Positions 12,750 to 23,836 of a stretch of DNA of 64,000 bases are shown piece by piece; position 1 is the first letter of the stretch; every line of letters begins with the position of its first letter. A program made the translations under genes and the position numbers. The notes beneath the pieces are model-generated. The model was not told the DNA's origin, searched no databases, and worked only from the letters and a program-made list of their open reading frames with translations. The stretch is from Amoebidium appalachense. Its lineage: Eukaryota; Ichthyosporea. The stretch is from contig CAVNZM010000002.1 in assembly GCA_963693365.1 (NCBI GenBank), positions 10,044,001-10,108,000 on the forward strand, given 5' to 3'.

Positions 12750-14246
12750 CCCCTCCCCCCTCCCCCTCTCCTCTGGGGGGCCCACAATCTTTCTATATCT
12801 GGCATAAGCACATAAGCACTGGGGCAAAAAGCAGGTGGGATACACACCTGACAGGTTTGGCCTATCGACCACGGCCGAGTAGACCTGCAGGGACGCATAT
12901 GCATCAAGGGCAGCGTAGGTGGCCTGCACCTCTGATAGCGGCTCGTGCCAGTTGGAGCATCGAACAAGTGCCGGCTTGGGCAGCTTCTTGCCTATGACCT
13001 GGGCAGTGATGTCGGCCAAGCCCCGGGCCGCAGAGGTGATAGCTGCACGGGCATAGCAGAACCGGCCCAGCTCCAGATAGCTGGCCACAGGGGTGCCGTA
13101 GTCCTTGTTGAGGTGGGCCGAGTCCGTGCCGATCTGCTTGCCCACCTTGATGATGCTGGGGTCCCTAAGCAGCGCAATCAGCTCGTCCACCAGCCGCGCG
13201 GGCGGGCTGTGGTTGGGGCCCATGCGTGCCAAGTGGAAGATGTACACGGCCCGTGCGGTGGCAATCTGCAGCGTGCAAACCTTGGACCGCGCCTGGCCCA
13301 CCCGATAGACCCACTCGCAGTCCAGCCCCACCACGCGGTGCTGCTGCCCCTCCAGGTCGGCACGAATGGCCGCTGTAGCCACCACCGCCCCCTGGCAGTC
13401 GGTGTACACCGGCTTAGGGTAGTTGGCCGGCAGCTCCAGCCCAGGCAGACCGTCCGTCACGCTTACCAGCGCAGCCTCGTTCAGACGGACGGGGCATTTT
13501 GGCCGGGCTAGGGTTGGAAACATGCGCTCAACAAACGCCCGGTCTTGGCAGCACCGATCTGTGTAGAAGAAGGCCGGGCCCTTGCTGTTGAGCGCCGCCG
13601 TGGTGGCAGAGATGCGCTGGATCACGGGCTCAATCTCCTGGTGGCTGCAGTCCCGTGTAAATACCTGCGCCCGGATCTCTGGGGTGCCGCACTGTGTGAG
13701 AGGGCATCTCCGAGCAGCCATGCATGTTCTAGCTTCCCTTACCACATGGCCCTTCACGAGACTTCAGTGCCCACACAATCCTTTCCCCCTCCCTCCCCCC
13801 AAACCCATGTGCCCACATACTTTCCCCTCCCTCTCCCCCAAAACCCTTCCCCCTCCTTCCCCCCAAACCCATGTGCCCACATACTTTCCCCAGGCCTCCC
13901 TTTCCCCCAAAATCTTCCCCCCCCCCCTCCCCCTAAACCCATGTACCTACAATCCTTCCCCCTTCCTCCCCCTAAACCCTTGTGATCACAATCCTTTCCC
14001 CCTCTCTGCCTTCCCCCCAAACCCATGTGCCCACGATCCTTCCCCACTCCCCCTCCCCCCAAACCATGGGACAGCCCTCCATATGGCACCTACTGTCCCC
14101 CCCCCCCCCCCCCCCACCCCACCCCGGGCCTCTTGCCCTCTCTACCTTCAACCCCGACGGTGGTGTCTCCCCCCCCCCCCCCCCCCCCCCCCCCCTGCAT
14201 CCCTTGCAATCACTGGCCCCTACTCCCATTCTGCTTGGCAGAAGCT

Positions 14247-14294
<48 letters not shown>

Positions 14295-14530
14295 ATTCCC
14301 CGCCAAAAGAAAGCTCCACCCCAGCCCACCCCAATCTCTACCCAGCAAAAACACATACACACATATCTGGAGCTTCCTAGTTTTTGCTCGACAGGGCAAG
14401 AATTGTCCCCAAAACCCACATACTACAAACCTCTACTCACAGTGTGCCACCTCATTAAATGTGGAGCCTAAGAGATTTAAAGGCCCTAGAGGGGGGAGGG
14501 GGGGAGGGGGGGGGGGGAGGGGGGGCGTGT

Positions 14531-14561
<31 letters not shown>

Positions 14562-14989
14562 GCGTGTGTGGGGGGGGGGGGAGGGGGGAAGGGGGCCTGG
14601 GGGGAGAGTGGGGGGAGGGGGGAGAAGAGGAGGGACCACACACCGCCAAGCTCGTTTACACAAGTCCATAGGCCTCGGTACAGAGGCTCCCCATTGATGC
14701 CGGTGAGCTTCCCAATTTGGAAGGTGTGGTCGGCCTTGAGCACGTTGTTTACGGGCTTGAGCTGCGTGTCCAGGCTCTGGTACTTTGCCGTGCGGTCGCT
14801 GAACTCAGTATACACGGCACTCAGGTATTTGCCTGAACCCCAAGTACTGTTAGAACTCCACCACCCTCCCATCAGGACCATCCCCCCCATTCCCTCTAGT
14901 CCCTCGTGTTCATCTCACCTCTCTGTATTTTCGTAAGTCTGTATGGCTTTTCCCATCTCAAAAACGCTACACACCCATCTCCGGCCGTT

Positions 14990-15029
<40 letters not shown>

Positions 15030-15207
15030 CCCCGCCTCCCCGGCGCGCGCAAACCCTCCAAGTCATTGCACCAACTTTCACCTTCTTTCCCCTTTGTGCC
15101 CCATCTGCAGTTTGTCCCCTGCACGTCCGTTTGCCCTTCCCCCCACACCCTCCTGCCACTACTATAATAACCATTAAGTACCGCCACCAAGATCCAGTCT
15201 ACCACCA

Positions 15208-15258
<51 letters not shown>

Positions 15259-15407
15259 CTCTCCACCTCCTTTCCCCCAACACACACAGACACACATGCG
15301 CACACCCACCATCTAATTTCAGGCATAACAGTTCTCCACGATTTCCCAAGCACACTCACTGGTACATGGACCGTTATGCTTTCACCCCTCTGATGATCCC
15401 TCTGCCC

Positions 15408-15441
<34 letters not shown>

Positions 15442-15515
15442 ACCACCACCACCACCACCACCACCACCATGACTGATTGCCACCACCACCACCTAATCCA
15501 TCACCATGTCCCCCC

Positions 15516-15581
<66 letters not shown>

Positions 15582-16973
15582 ACGGACCCACAAGTACACG
15601 CACACTCACAGGCGCACATCCACCACCACACATCCACCACCACCATAATAGAAACTTATTGACCACACTTCCAAAACCCATTTCCAAGTCCCCCCCCCCC
15701 CCTAAAAAAAAAATAAAAAATAATAAAACAAAACCCTACCAAGCCAACCCAAAAAATGCCCAAGCACGTGCATACAAAACAATGGGGACCATTTACACAC
15801 CCAAAATGCAGTGCACACTTGCCTGAAGGCACATGTCCAGCGTAACCATTTTTGTCACCAAACGCCGAGAACTTAGCCGCCTGCTCCTCTGGGGGAAGTT
15901 CTGTCAGGCGCTGGTCGTGGGGGCGGAAATCGTTACGCTTTTTGAGTTCATACTTGGTCCAATGCAGCGCCCTCGAGTAATACAGGAGCCGCTGCTCGTC
16001 GTATCGCTGCTTGTGGAGCTCCGAGAGGAGGGTGGCAAAGGCGTTTGGGCCCACACCTTTGTCTGCCAGTGCACGCAACAATGTTACCACCTTTAGGTCG
16101 AGCCCACTGCGGTGGCTAAGGTAGGCCGGAAACTGATCACGCATGAAGAGTGGAAGGCGTTTAATTGTCTGGGGGTTTGTGCCGGCAAAGTTTTTTTTGC
16201 ATGTGTCACAAAAGTACCGGGCCGTGATAATGTAGTAGCAGCTGTCAAAGTCGATAACACGCCGTCCTACGGGGTTGCTCATGAACCCATTGCGAGAAGT
16301 ACGGTGTGGGTTGGGGTGGTTGTGGGGGTCCACGTAGTGATCATCGAAGGGGCACGGCACCATGAAACCGGGAGACAACCTTTCCGGAAGCCAGGCAAAA
16401 CATCTGGGTTTGTAGAAAGGCGCTGGATCGCCCCCAAATTTAAAGCCTATAATGGGAGGTGGAAGATGCCACCCCACAGGCGTCTTCTCATCTTTGAGAC
16501 TCTCTTTCACTGTGTGCAGGTGCGACTTGATTGTTTCGCCCGCCGCGTCAGAAAACTCCTCTCCACCGTCATCCCCGTCCGTATTATCTTCTCCCTCTTC
16601 CTCCCCTTCATCCTCGTCTACCCGGTACGCATCTGCTGCTGCATTTAGCAAAGGTTCCTCGTCGGGTTGCACCTGTATGTCTGGTGGGTGTGGAGCAGGG
16701 GCCCGATCCATTTCTCTTGGTAACGAATGGACGCTACCTGCCTCAACTACACGGGCCCTTATGTCGGCGGCCTTAGATAGAGGGGGCTGTTCGGGTTGTA
16801 CGTTTACGTTTAGTTCCTGCAAAACAGCTTTGTTTGCCGTCCCAAAACCTGCAAAGTTCGCTAAAGGCTGAACAAATGCAGCATCTTTTTTTTTTGCGCC
16901 CAGCTCCCTCCCTAGCTCCGCCTGTTTTATGCCCAGGGCGCTGTGTTGTGCCCTTAGGGCAGCCTGGCTTCAT
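9097..16973 (-). CDS. Six-exon DUF6729-like / DDE-like / 3'-5' exonuclease protein
   Basis: Exons on the minus strand: 16973-15823, 14832-14644, 13678-12848, 12396-11771, 11326-11120, 10696-9097. Joined in phase they give about 1533 residues. Exon 1 has a basic start with GGAREGAGRKK, an acidic linker, then a Cys-bearing domain (KPRCFAWLPERL, FCDTCKKNF) of the kind I associate with DUF6729. Exon 2 has KADHTFQIGKL, and exon 3 FFYTDRCCQDR; both resemble catalytic Asp strands of RNase H-fold DDE transposases. Exon 3 continues into a DEDDy exonuclease: GLDCEW (Asp and Glu), KVGKQIGTDSAHLNKDYG and YAALDAYASLQVY. Exon 4 is Pro/Ala-rich in the middle. Exon 6 has RYRCIRGTNEVEG and a CKTCGRQGKGCPG zinc-ribbon-like patch, then a Pro/His-rich tail. 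Two one-base shifts interrupt the frame (A run 16886-16895, C run 10651-10658). This may be a domesticated transposase-like nuclease. The assignment is by eye; function is inferred. Confidence 0.75.
9601..9661 (-). other. Proline-rich and basic linker before the Cys cluster
   Basis: Within exon 6 of the exonuclease gene. The segment encodes a short KKHR basic patch and a PPPMQPP proline stretch, immediately before the CKTCGRQGKGCPG cluster (about 9520-9580). Four to five cysteines with Gly spacing suggest a small zinc-binding module, but the spacing is not a textbook zinc finger. Confidence 0.35.
10697..11119 (-). repeat. Intron 5 of the exonuclease gene, simple repeats
   Basis: Contains (GT)n and a G run at 10750-10813, (CT)n 10891-10948, a G run near 10969-10995, and another G run at 11092-11112 next to the exon 5 donor. 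The donor reads GAG then GCAACA, a GC-type site; the acceptor is CCCACAG before 10696. Confidence 0.7.
11327..11770 (-). repeat. Intron 4 of the exonuclease gene
   Basis: C-rich runs near 11526-11567, a T-rich ATTTTT stretch at 11707-11743 and a G run at 11744-11767 that abuts the exon 4 donor (AAG then GTGCCC). Phase 0 on both sides supports the junction. Confidence 0.7.
12397..12847 (-). repeat. Intron 3 of the exonuclease gene
   Basis: Holds C runs at about 12502-12527, 12599-12628 and 12718-12746 on the plus strand, so the transcript has long G runs. The donor is CAG then GTGTGT after 12848; the acceptor is CATGCAG before 12396. Phase 1 matches on both sides and rebuilds one alanine codon. 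Confidence 0.7.
13679..14643 (-). repeat. Intron 2 of the exonuclease gene with a G-rich minisatellite
   Basis: About six copies of a roughly 45-bp unit at 13775-14070 (plus-strand core AAACCCATGTGCCCAC), then C runs to 14293 and G-rich blocks at 14490-14625. On the transcript the unit reads as TGGGTTTGGGGG-type G clusters. The splice joint (GGCG, then GAG codon completion at 13678) rebuilds NELGEIRAQV. Confidence 0.65.
14833..15822 (-). repeat. Intron 1 of the exonuclease gene, C-run rich, GC donor
   Basis: 990 bp with four long C runs on the plus strand (near 14994-15026, 15211-15257, 15409-15440 and 15518-15567), (CCA)n blocks and (CA)n. The donor reads CAG then GCAAGT, the textbook GC-AG form; the acceptor is GGTTCAG. 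Phase 1 on both sides joins GHVPS to GKYLSAVYTEF. Confidence 0.7.
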
Positions 16974-17358
16974 TTTAAACACTTGGGGCCTGGCCCCCTG
17001 CCCCCCTAGTGCGACTACGTTACCGCAAACATTCCCGTATTCCAGTGTGCTCGGCAATGCTGCTCATGGCCTTCCCGGACTGGTTGTGACCAGTAAAGAG
17101 CGCGCCAATTCCTGACCGCCGCCTACAGCAGTGTATGATCTGTTATCCATATTCGGCAAAAGGGGTCTTGCCCAACCAATGGCTTGAATCCTTGTAACTT
17201 TGCTTTATCCATATAAGGTTAGCTGAACACCCCGGGCCGGTTAGCTGAACACCCCCCCCTCCAATCATACCCCCCCTTCTCTCTAGTAGTAGCTCCTGGC
17301 ATGCCGCACCCCCCCCCCCCTTTTTCGGCTTGCAGCACGATTGCAGACTCGCACACGT
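16974..17358. other. Spacer between H2B and the exonuclease gene
   Basis: 385 bp, containing the H2B 3' flank and presumably the promoter of the minus-strand exonuclease gene. A 17-bp sequence, GGTTAGCTGAACACCCC, occurs twice (17217-17233 and 17239-17255). No canonical histone stem-loop is present here. A short C run lies at 17310-17320. Confidence 0.6.
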
Positions 17359-17736
17359 TTACTTGTTGGACGTGTACTTGGTGACGGCCTTGGTGCCCTC
17401 AGACACGGCGTGCTTGGCAAGCTCACCAGGGAGCAGCAGGCGCACGGCAGTCTGGATCTCGCGGGAGGAGATGGTGGACTTCTTGTTGTAGAGGGCAAGC
17501 TTGGAGGCCTCGCCAGCAACGCGCTCGAAGATGTCGTTCACGAAAGAGTTCATGATAGACATGGCCTTGGAGGAAATACCGGTGTCGGGGTGCACCTGCT
17601 TGAGCACCTTGTAGATATACACGCTGTAGCTCTCCTTTCTCTTCTTCTTCTTTTTCTTGTCGCCCTTCTTGGCTGCGGCGGCGGCTCCGCCCTCACCGGC
17701 CTTCTTCTCGGCCTTCTTTCCTCCCTTTGGCGGCAT
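17359..17736 (-). CDS. H2B: Histone H2B
   Basis: An intronless 125-residue H2B, which pairs with H2A in the nucleosome core. The tail is lysine and alanine rich (residues 1-33). The fold domain carries [20 protein letters not shown], then [40 protein letters not shown], and [20 protein letters not shown] before the TSNK end. These features resemble animal H2B more than plant or yeast. The start is the ATG at 17736, 55 bp downstream of a TATATAT box at 17791-17797. It is transcribed away from H3 across a 277-bp shared promoter. Unlike the other three histone genes here, no GGTGTT...AACACC stem-loop follows the stop. Confidence 0.98.
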   Translation of the reverse strand: MPPKGGKKAEKKAGEGGAAAAAKKGDKKKKKKRKESYSVYIYKVLKQVHPDTGISSKAMSIMNSFVNDIFERVAGEASKLALYNKKSTISSREIQTAVRLLLPGELAKHAVSEGTKAVTKYTSNK

Positions 17737-18424
<688 letters not shown>

Positions 18425-18442
18425 GTGCCCTGCACACCTTAA

Positions 18443-18515
18443 AGCCCTTCGGCTTAATGAAGGGCTGACACAAATAATGGTGTTTTTAAACACCACCCAC
18501 CTTCGCAAAGAATCT
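18443..18515 (+). terminator. H3 mRNA 3' end: upstream hairpin, stem-loop, purine element
   Basis: 18479-18494 reads GGTGTTTTTAAACACC, a 6-bp stem with a 4-nt TTTA loop. The purine element CAAAGAATCTT starts 11 nt later (18506). This matches the animal histone design (stem-loop bound by SLBP, purine element pairing with U7 RNA), with a different stem sequence. An extra hairpin, AGCCCTTC facing GAAGGGCT (18443-18466), lies just upstream. Confidence 0.85.
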
Positions 18516-18549
18516 TATCTGCACTTTGCCCATTGCTCACGCACGTAGT

Positions 18550-19120
18550 AGCAAGCCTTTATGGACCTTTTCGAAACATGCATAAAAGTGGCCTTGTTTT
18601 GCTTTCCATATCTGTCCCCACCAGTTCCTCCAACTTAAATGAATTTGCGTGCGTATTTTTTTTTTGCTGTGAAGCTTGAGACTTTCTGTACCCAGATCTG
18701 GCGACAACCACCTGCGCCTCTTATCTCCGTGCCCCCACCCCCCCACCTCTACGTGAACACTTAGAACAACCGACTTTTTTCCCGAGCTCGTAAAGGGTTT
18801 CGTCTGACAGGTGAGTCCTCCCTTTCCAAACTTTTGTGTCTCCCACCCCTGCTTTGCCTCCTCCCATGACTCCCATTCCATTACAAGCCACCACACCCCA
18901 AACACAACTCCGTCCACTTCGGCTGCAGGTGTTAATACCTTGCCCCGCTTCCCCTTTTCCCACCCCGGAGCCCACTTCCGTCTACCAGATTCCGTCTTCC
19001 GTCTACCAGATATTTCCACCTGCATGCTAGCTAGACAACGAAAGTTAACTTATGGGCTTCGGGGCCTCGTAAGTTGCAGCCATGGCCTTAGGAGCCCAGA
19101 TTGGCTTCGCTCGGCAATGC
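18550..19120 (-). CDS. Tentative small multi-exon gene, unknown function
   Basis: On the minus strand an ATG near 19081 opens MAATYEAPKPI, followed by a GTTAAC donor-like site. Further down, after CACCTGTCAG (about 18810), a short exon-like stretch reads DETLYELGKKVGCSKCS. The region is of ordinary complexity and these pieces have normal protein composition, but I could not chain them in phase or recognise a family. A direct repeat of TTCCGTCTACCAGAT occurs twice near 18976-19012. Confidence 0.2.
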
Positions 19121-20317
19121 AAGACGGTGAGCGAGAGGTGAGTGAGAGGACCGTTCAAACGGGGGGGGGGGGGGGGGGGGGGGGGGTGGTAATAAGTTTT
19201 GAGGGAAATCAGTAGTATTTTCATTATTTGGAGTTGGGAGTTAGCTAGTTGCATGCTGTGTGCCAGCGGCTTCCATGTGTAGGTCATACACGTATACATC
19301 CGTGCTCGTTGGCACACGTGCACACGTGCACCCATATACGTACAAGTGTACATACATACACGCACGTAGACACCATGACGCACACACTATGTGACCCACA
19401 CAGAGCTCTCTCTCTCAAAAGTTTCTCAGGCTCCCTTCTTTCCCCCCTCCCCTCCCTCCCTCCCTCCCGTACTCCCTTCCCTCACCTTCCTTCCCCCCCT
19501 TCCTCCCCTCTCTCCCCTTTTTCCTCCCCGCGAAGCTCTCCCTCTTTCACTTCCTCCCGGCACTCCCAAGTCTCTCTACGTTCGTGTGTTATACGTTAAG
19601 TGTGCCTCTATGTGCAGTGTGTGTGTATGGAACTGTATGTCTGTGAGTGCAGGTTACATAGTTAACTCTGGGTGAAGTATGTATGTTTTCTTTTTTGTTT
19701 TTTTTTTTGTGCATGCCTGTGTACGTGTGGAAGGACAGGAAGAGGGAGGAAGGGGGGGGGGGGGGGGGGGGGGGGGAGGGAGGGGGGAGGGGGAGGGGGG
19801 GGGGGGGGGAGGCTGGCAGGAAGGGGAGACTTCGGGGCTTTAACGGCCGGGGCTGCCTGACTTCTCTTTCCCAGCCTAGCCCAGCTAACAGATCTACATG
19901 GTCGGCATGCTTCCACTTACCTTCAAGCATCCTAGTTTCAAGTGATTGAAATGATACATTCAACATCCCTCGAGCTCCCCCCCGCAATGTGTCCATGATA
20001 ATGGCCTAGCCAACCCTCCCTCCCCCCCCCCCCCCCCCCCCCTACCCCACAGGCCTCCGCCCCAAAAAAAACAACATGATGTTCAAAACAGCCATGCCCC
20101 CCCCCCCCCCCCCCCCCCCTCTCCTCCTCCTCTCCCCACCCCCCGGGGCCTTCCATCCCCCCCAAAAGAAAAAGAGGTGGGTCTGTAGAAATTTACTATG
20201 ATGGTGCAACAAATAATGGAGAGATAGCTGAAAGAAAGCAAAACTTGCAACAGAACACAAAATATAGAGTAATCAGCAGTAGAGACCACATGTATGCTCG
20301 GACTCTTTTTTTTTTTT

Positions 20318-20348
<31 letters not shown>

Positions 20349-20887
20349 CAAGGCTTCACAGCAAAACGTACAAATACCGGCTACTTAATGCTGATTACTC
20401 TATATTTTGTGTTCTGTTGCACCCTACAGCCCTGTAAGTATCCACACGGTTTCAAATGGACCCCAATACACATATGTGCACACTTTCGCGCGTTTATACA
20501 TGACATGCAATAATATTAGAGCAGCCCACCTAATGATATCGATGCAGTTGCACAAACGAAATAGCGAATTACCTCAGAGGATAGCCTGAGAGTAATCAAA
20601 AAATCACTTGGGGCATATGGTGGCATGTATTGCTGCGAGCAGTCAGAAAGTATTTAGGCGAAATAGTAGGCTTCGTTTACTGGCCCCGCTCCCCTTCCCC
20701 TCGGCATATTTGTGTATTATGTGCAGTCCCGTTTGAGGAAGGGATGGATGGGTAGGTGGGTGAATGGGTGGTCGGAAAAGGGGAGGGGGGGAGGAGGAGA
20801 GGGGAATGTAGAATGACCCCGGAATAAGTCCTTCACAACAAAAAGAGGCCCGTTCCACCAGCACATGGCTGTGAAACCCATCGTTAT
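19121..20887. other. Intergenic region, repeats and no gene
   Basis: Contains a G run at 19161-19186, CT-rich DNA at 19400-19570, G-rich runs at 19753-19810, C runs near 20022-20042 and 20097-20119, and a T run directly followed by a G run at 20306-20347. Unique DNA fills 20350-20887. No coding exon recognised. Confidence 0.6.
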
Positions 20888-20977
20888 CCGTGTATCAGTG
20901 CTCCTTACAATGTTTTGCAGTCGTTATTAGACTGCTAATAACGATTGCAAAACATAGTAAGGAGCACTGATACACGG
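20888..20977. repeat. 90-bp near-perfect hairpin
   Basis: Two 43-nt arms (20888-20930 and 20935-20977) match at 41 of 43 positions around an ACTG loop. The arms begin CCGTGTATCAGTGCTCC. It sits between H3 and H4 in otherwise unique DNA. It could be a fold-back element or a transcribed hairpin RNA; nothing here decides. Confidence 0.85.
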
Positions 20978-21199
20978 AAAACGGAGCAAGGCACAGGCAC
21001 AAACAAGAATGCAGTTTGAGAGTGGAAAACCAGAGCACAGGGAATAGTGAAAGCAACCAGCAAGCACAGGTGTATGACGGTGTTCTCTTTCACTTTCTGG
21101 ATAAAGAAGCGGCAATGATGGTGGGAAAGGAGTGAAGGGTTAGTCAAGTAGGGTGTAATGAAGAACGTTTGGGGGGTCGAAAGGAGGGCCAAAACGATA

Positions 21200-21235
21200 A
21201 GCTTCTTTGAAAAGGGGGTGGTGTTTAGAAACACC
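21200..21235 (-). terminator. H4 mRNA 3' end stem-loop and purine element
   Basis: On the minus strand 21235-21220 reads GGTGTTTCTAAACACC (6-bp stem, TCTA loop), 35 nt after the H4 stop. It is followed by CTTTTCAAAGAAGCTT (21215-21200). Same arrangement as H3 and H2A. Confidence 0.9.
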
Positions 21236-21269
21236 ATAAAAAGGGGAAGAAGCTCTGTCAAGGTAGCGT

Positions 21270-22245
<976 letters not shown>

Positions 22246-22291
22246 TTGCTGCCCCTGCTGCCTTGATCGCGGTTTTAGCGGTTCATTTTCT

Positions 22292-22330
22292 GGTGTTTTT
22301 AAACACCAACCCCTTTTAAAGAGTTTATCC
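22292..22330 (+). terminator. H2A mRNA 3' end stem-loop and purine element
   Basis: 22292-22307 reads GGTGTTTTTAAACACC, identical to the H3 element. The downstream CCTTTTAAAGAGTTTATCC carries the AAAGAG core at 22318-22323. Confidence 0.9.
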
Positions 22331-22733
22331 ACTGTTCACCTTGTCTGTGTGAGCACCGTGCTCGTTGAGTGACTTCCCAACAGGCTATTAGAACCTGTAT
22401 ACCAAATGTATTATTGCACGTGTTCCTGCTTGAAGTTTGACCTTTTTCCTATGAGCATGTAGGCTCTAAACAGTCCAGTCATGCAGTACACTGTGAACGT
22501 TTATTGTCGTTAAATGTGGAACTATGTTTGCCGTACGAGAACACAACTTGTTGCACCTGTCGACACCAGAGGTGGATGGAAATCTCGTGTAGTTTCTTCG
22601 TTTCTTCTTTTTCCCTTGCGAATCAGTCGTGTGCGTGTAAGGGGGCTGCTGCGTGGGGAGTTAACGTCATTCGAAATAAATTTGAGGGCGGCGAGATCTC
22701 GACTCGGTTCTCGGAGCCGAGGAGGGTCAAGGG
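22331..22733. other. Unique sequence downstream of H2A
   Basis: About 400 bp of ordinary sequence with no coding exon recognised. A short open frame at 22504-22773 has no family resemblance. Confidence 0.5.
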
Positions 22734-22782
22734 AGCTGTTTGGGCCTGCAATACTCTACTGAAACTTGATTAGGCTATACGC

Positions 22783-23376
22783 ATGAAATTAAAACCCCGC
22801 AATAGTGTGTGTGTGACTTTGGACTGCCACTTACTTATTAAACATGTACACAATCACAAGATAATCACGCAATATAACAAATGGAAAAAGATACCACACG
22901 ACACTAGACCCGATGAAAGCATACACCTTGAAAAACTAAGCCTTATGTCTCGTTTTATATATACTGACCGCCTCAACCATATTGCCAAATATGGCACTCG
23001 CAAGTGTATAACACCTAAATACATATTACCTTCCTGTAGAACTGGTCTTTCTCTAGCTGATGGTATTATTGATCAATTACCACGCTTTTACTGTACACGT
23101 GCTATACAGTGGAGATCTAATAAGTATAAGGTGGCATCATTTGCATGCCCAAACAACACACACACACACCAGTTTAACCGGTCATGTATCGCCAAATGTA
23201 GTTTGATAGACCACATAATACCGCAACACACACACGTCACATTCACAACAGACACCCAGAAAGATAGCCTACCTGTAAATTACAACATCCTTGATTTTAT
23301 ACTAAACACGCGTAACTACGACCTGTTTATTAGATGTATTGATTGGCTTGAGAAACACATCACTACAAAATTATAG
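22783..23376 (+). CDS. 197-residue ORF, possibly the tail of a retroelement protein
   Basis: A single uninterrupted frame of AT-rich codon use, quite unlike the GC-rich histone genes beside it. The middle reads ILPSCRTGLSLADGIIDQLP. The C-terminal third has a cysteine/histidine cluster (FACPNNTHTHQFNRSCIAKC) followed by an Ile/Leu-rich helical end with NTRNYDLFIRCIDWLEKHI. Cys/His clusters of this sort occur at the end of non-LTR retrotransposon reverse transcriptases, and the poly-A tract about 110 bp downstream would fit. No reverse transcriptase core is present. The family is inferred weakly; it may be an unrelated lineage-specific protein. Confidence 0.4.
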   Translation: MKLKPRNSVCVTLDCHLLIKHVHNHKIITQYNKWKKIPHDTRPDESIHLEKLSLMSRFIYTDRLNHIAKYGTRKCITPKYILPSCRTGLSLADGIIDQLPRFYCTRAIQWRSNKYKVASFACPNNTHTHQFNRSCIAKCSLIDHIIPQHTHVTFTTDTQKDSLPVNYNILDFILNTRNYDLFIRCIDWLEKHITTKL

Positions 23377-23380
23377 CGCA

Positions 23381-23386
<6 letters not shown>

Positions 23387-23451
<65 letters not shown>

Positions 23452-23483
23452 CCAGCTGATACCGAGTGTCCCGAGGGGAGCCC

Positions 23484-23537
<54 letters not shown>
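23387..23537. repeat. (AC)n followed by a 50-nt A run
   Basis: (AC)n at 23387-23449, a 38-bp unique spacer, then 50 consecutive A at 23488-23537. The A run lies on the same strand as the upstream ORF, as a retroposed poly-A tail would. Confidence 0.85.
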
Positions 23538-23538
<1 letters not shown>

Positions 23539-23766
23539 GGGGAACCCCAACTAATTGATTTCTCCTTGTAGTCTTTATGGTGTCTCGCAGAGAAAGTAAA
23601 CCCTGATATATAGTCACCACCCGACATCTATGTACGTGATCATGATATACCGCTGAGGGGATATTCCGAGCAAACCCCCCCCCCCCATACCTGAGACTGG
23701 TTCTCTTTGCCTCGAGTAAACAGCGTAAACCCCCCATGAAATTAGAGAGTATTGCAGGCCCAAACA

Positions 23767-23836
23767 GCTACTTCCTCGTTAGTGTCTCTCCTGAAACTTG
23801 ATTATATGAAATTAGAGACACTAACGAGGAAGTAGC
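23767..23836. repeat. 23-bp perfect inverted repeat with 24-nt loop
   Basis: Arms 23767-23789 (GCTACTTCCTCGTTAGTG...) and 23814-23836 are exact reverse complements. The loop, CTGAAACTTGATTA...ATGAAATT, shares both its ends with the ends of the neighbouring 1-kb insertion, with which it overlaps by three bases. Confidence 0.9.

Larger units (their letters stand above)
22734..23769. mobile_element. 1-kb insertion flanked by 24-bp perfect inverted repeats
   Basis: 22734-22757 (starting AGCTGTTTGGGCCTGC) is the exact reverse complement of 23746-23769. The inside begins ACTGAAACTTGATTA and ends CCATGAAATT. It encloses a 197-codon ORF, an (AC)n tract at 23387-23449 and a 50-nt A run at 23488-23537. 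The A run suggests retroposition; the inverted rather than direct flanks are not typical of it. Confidence 0.55.
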
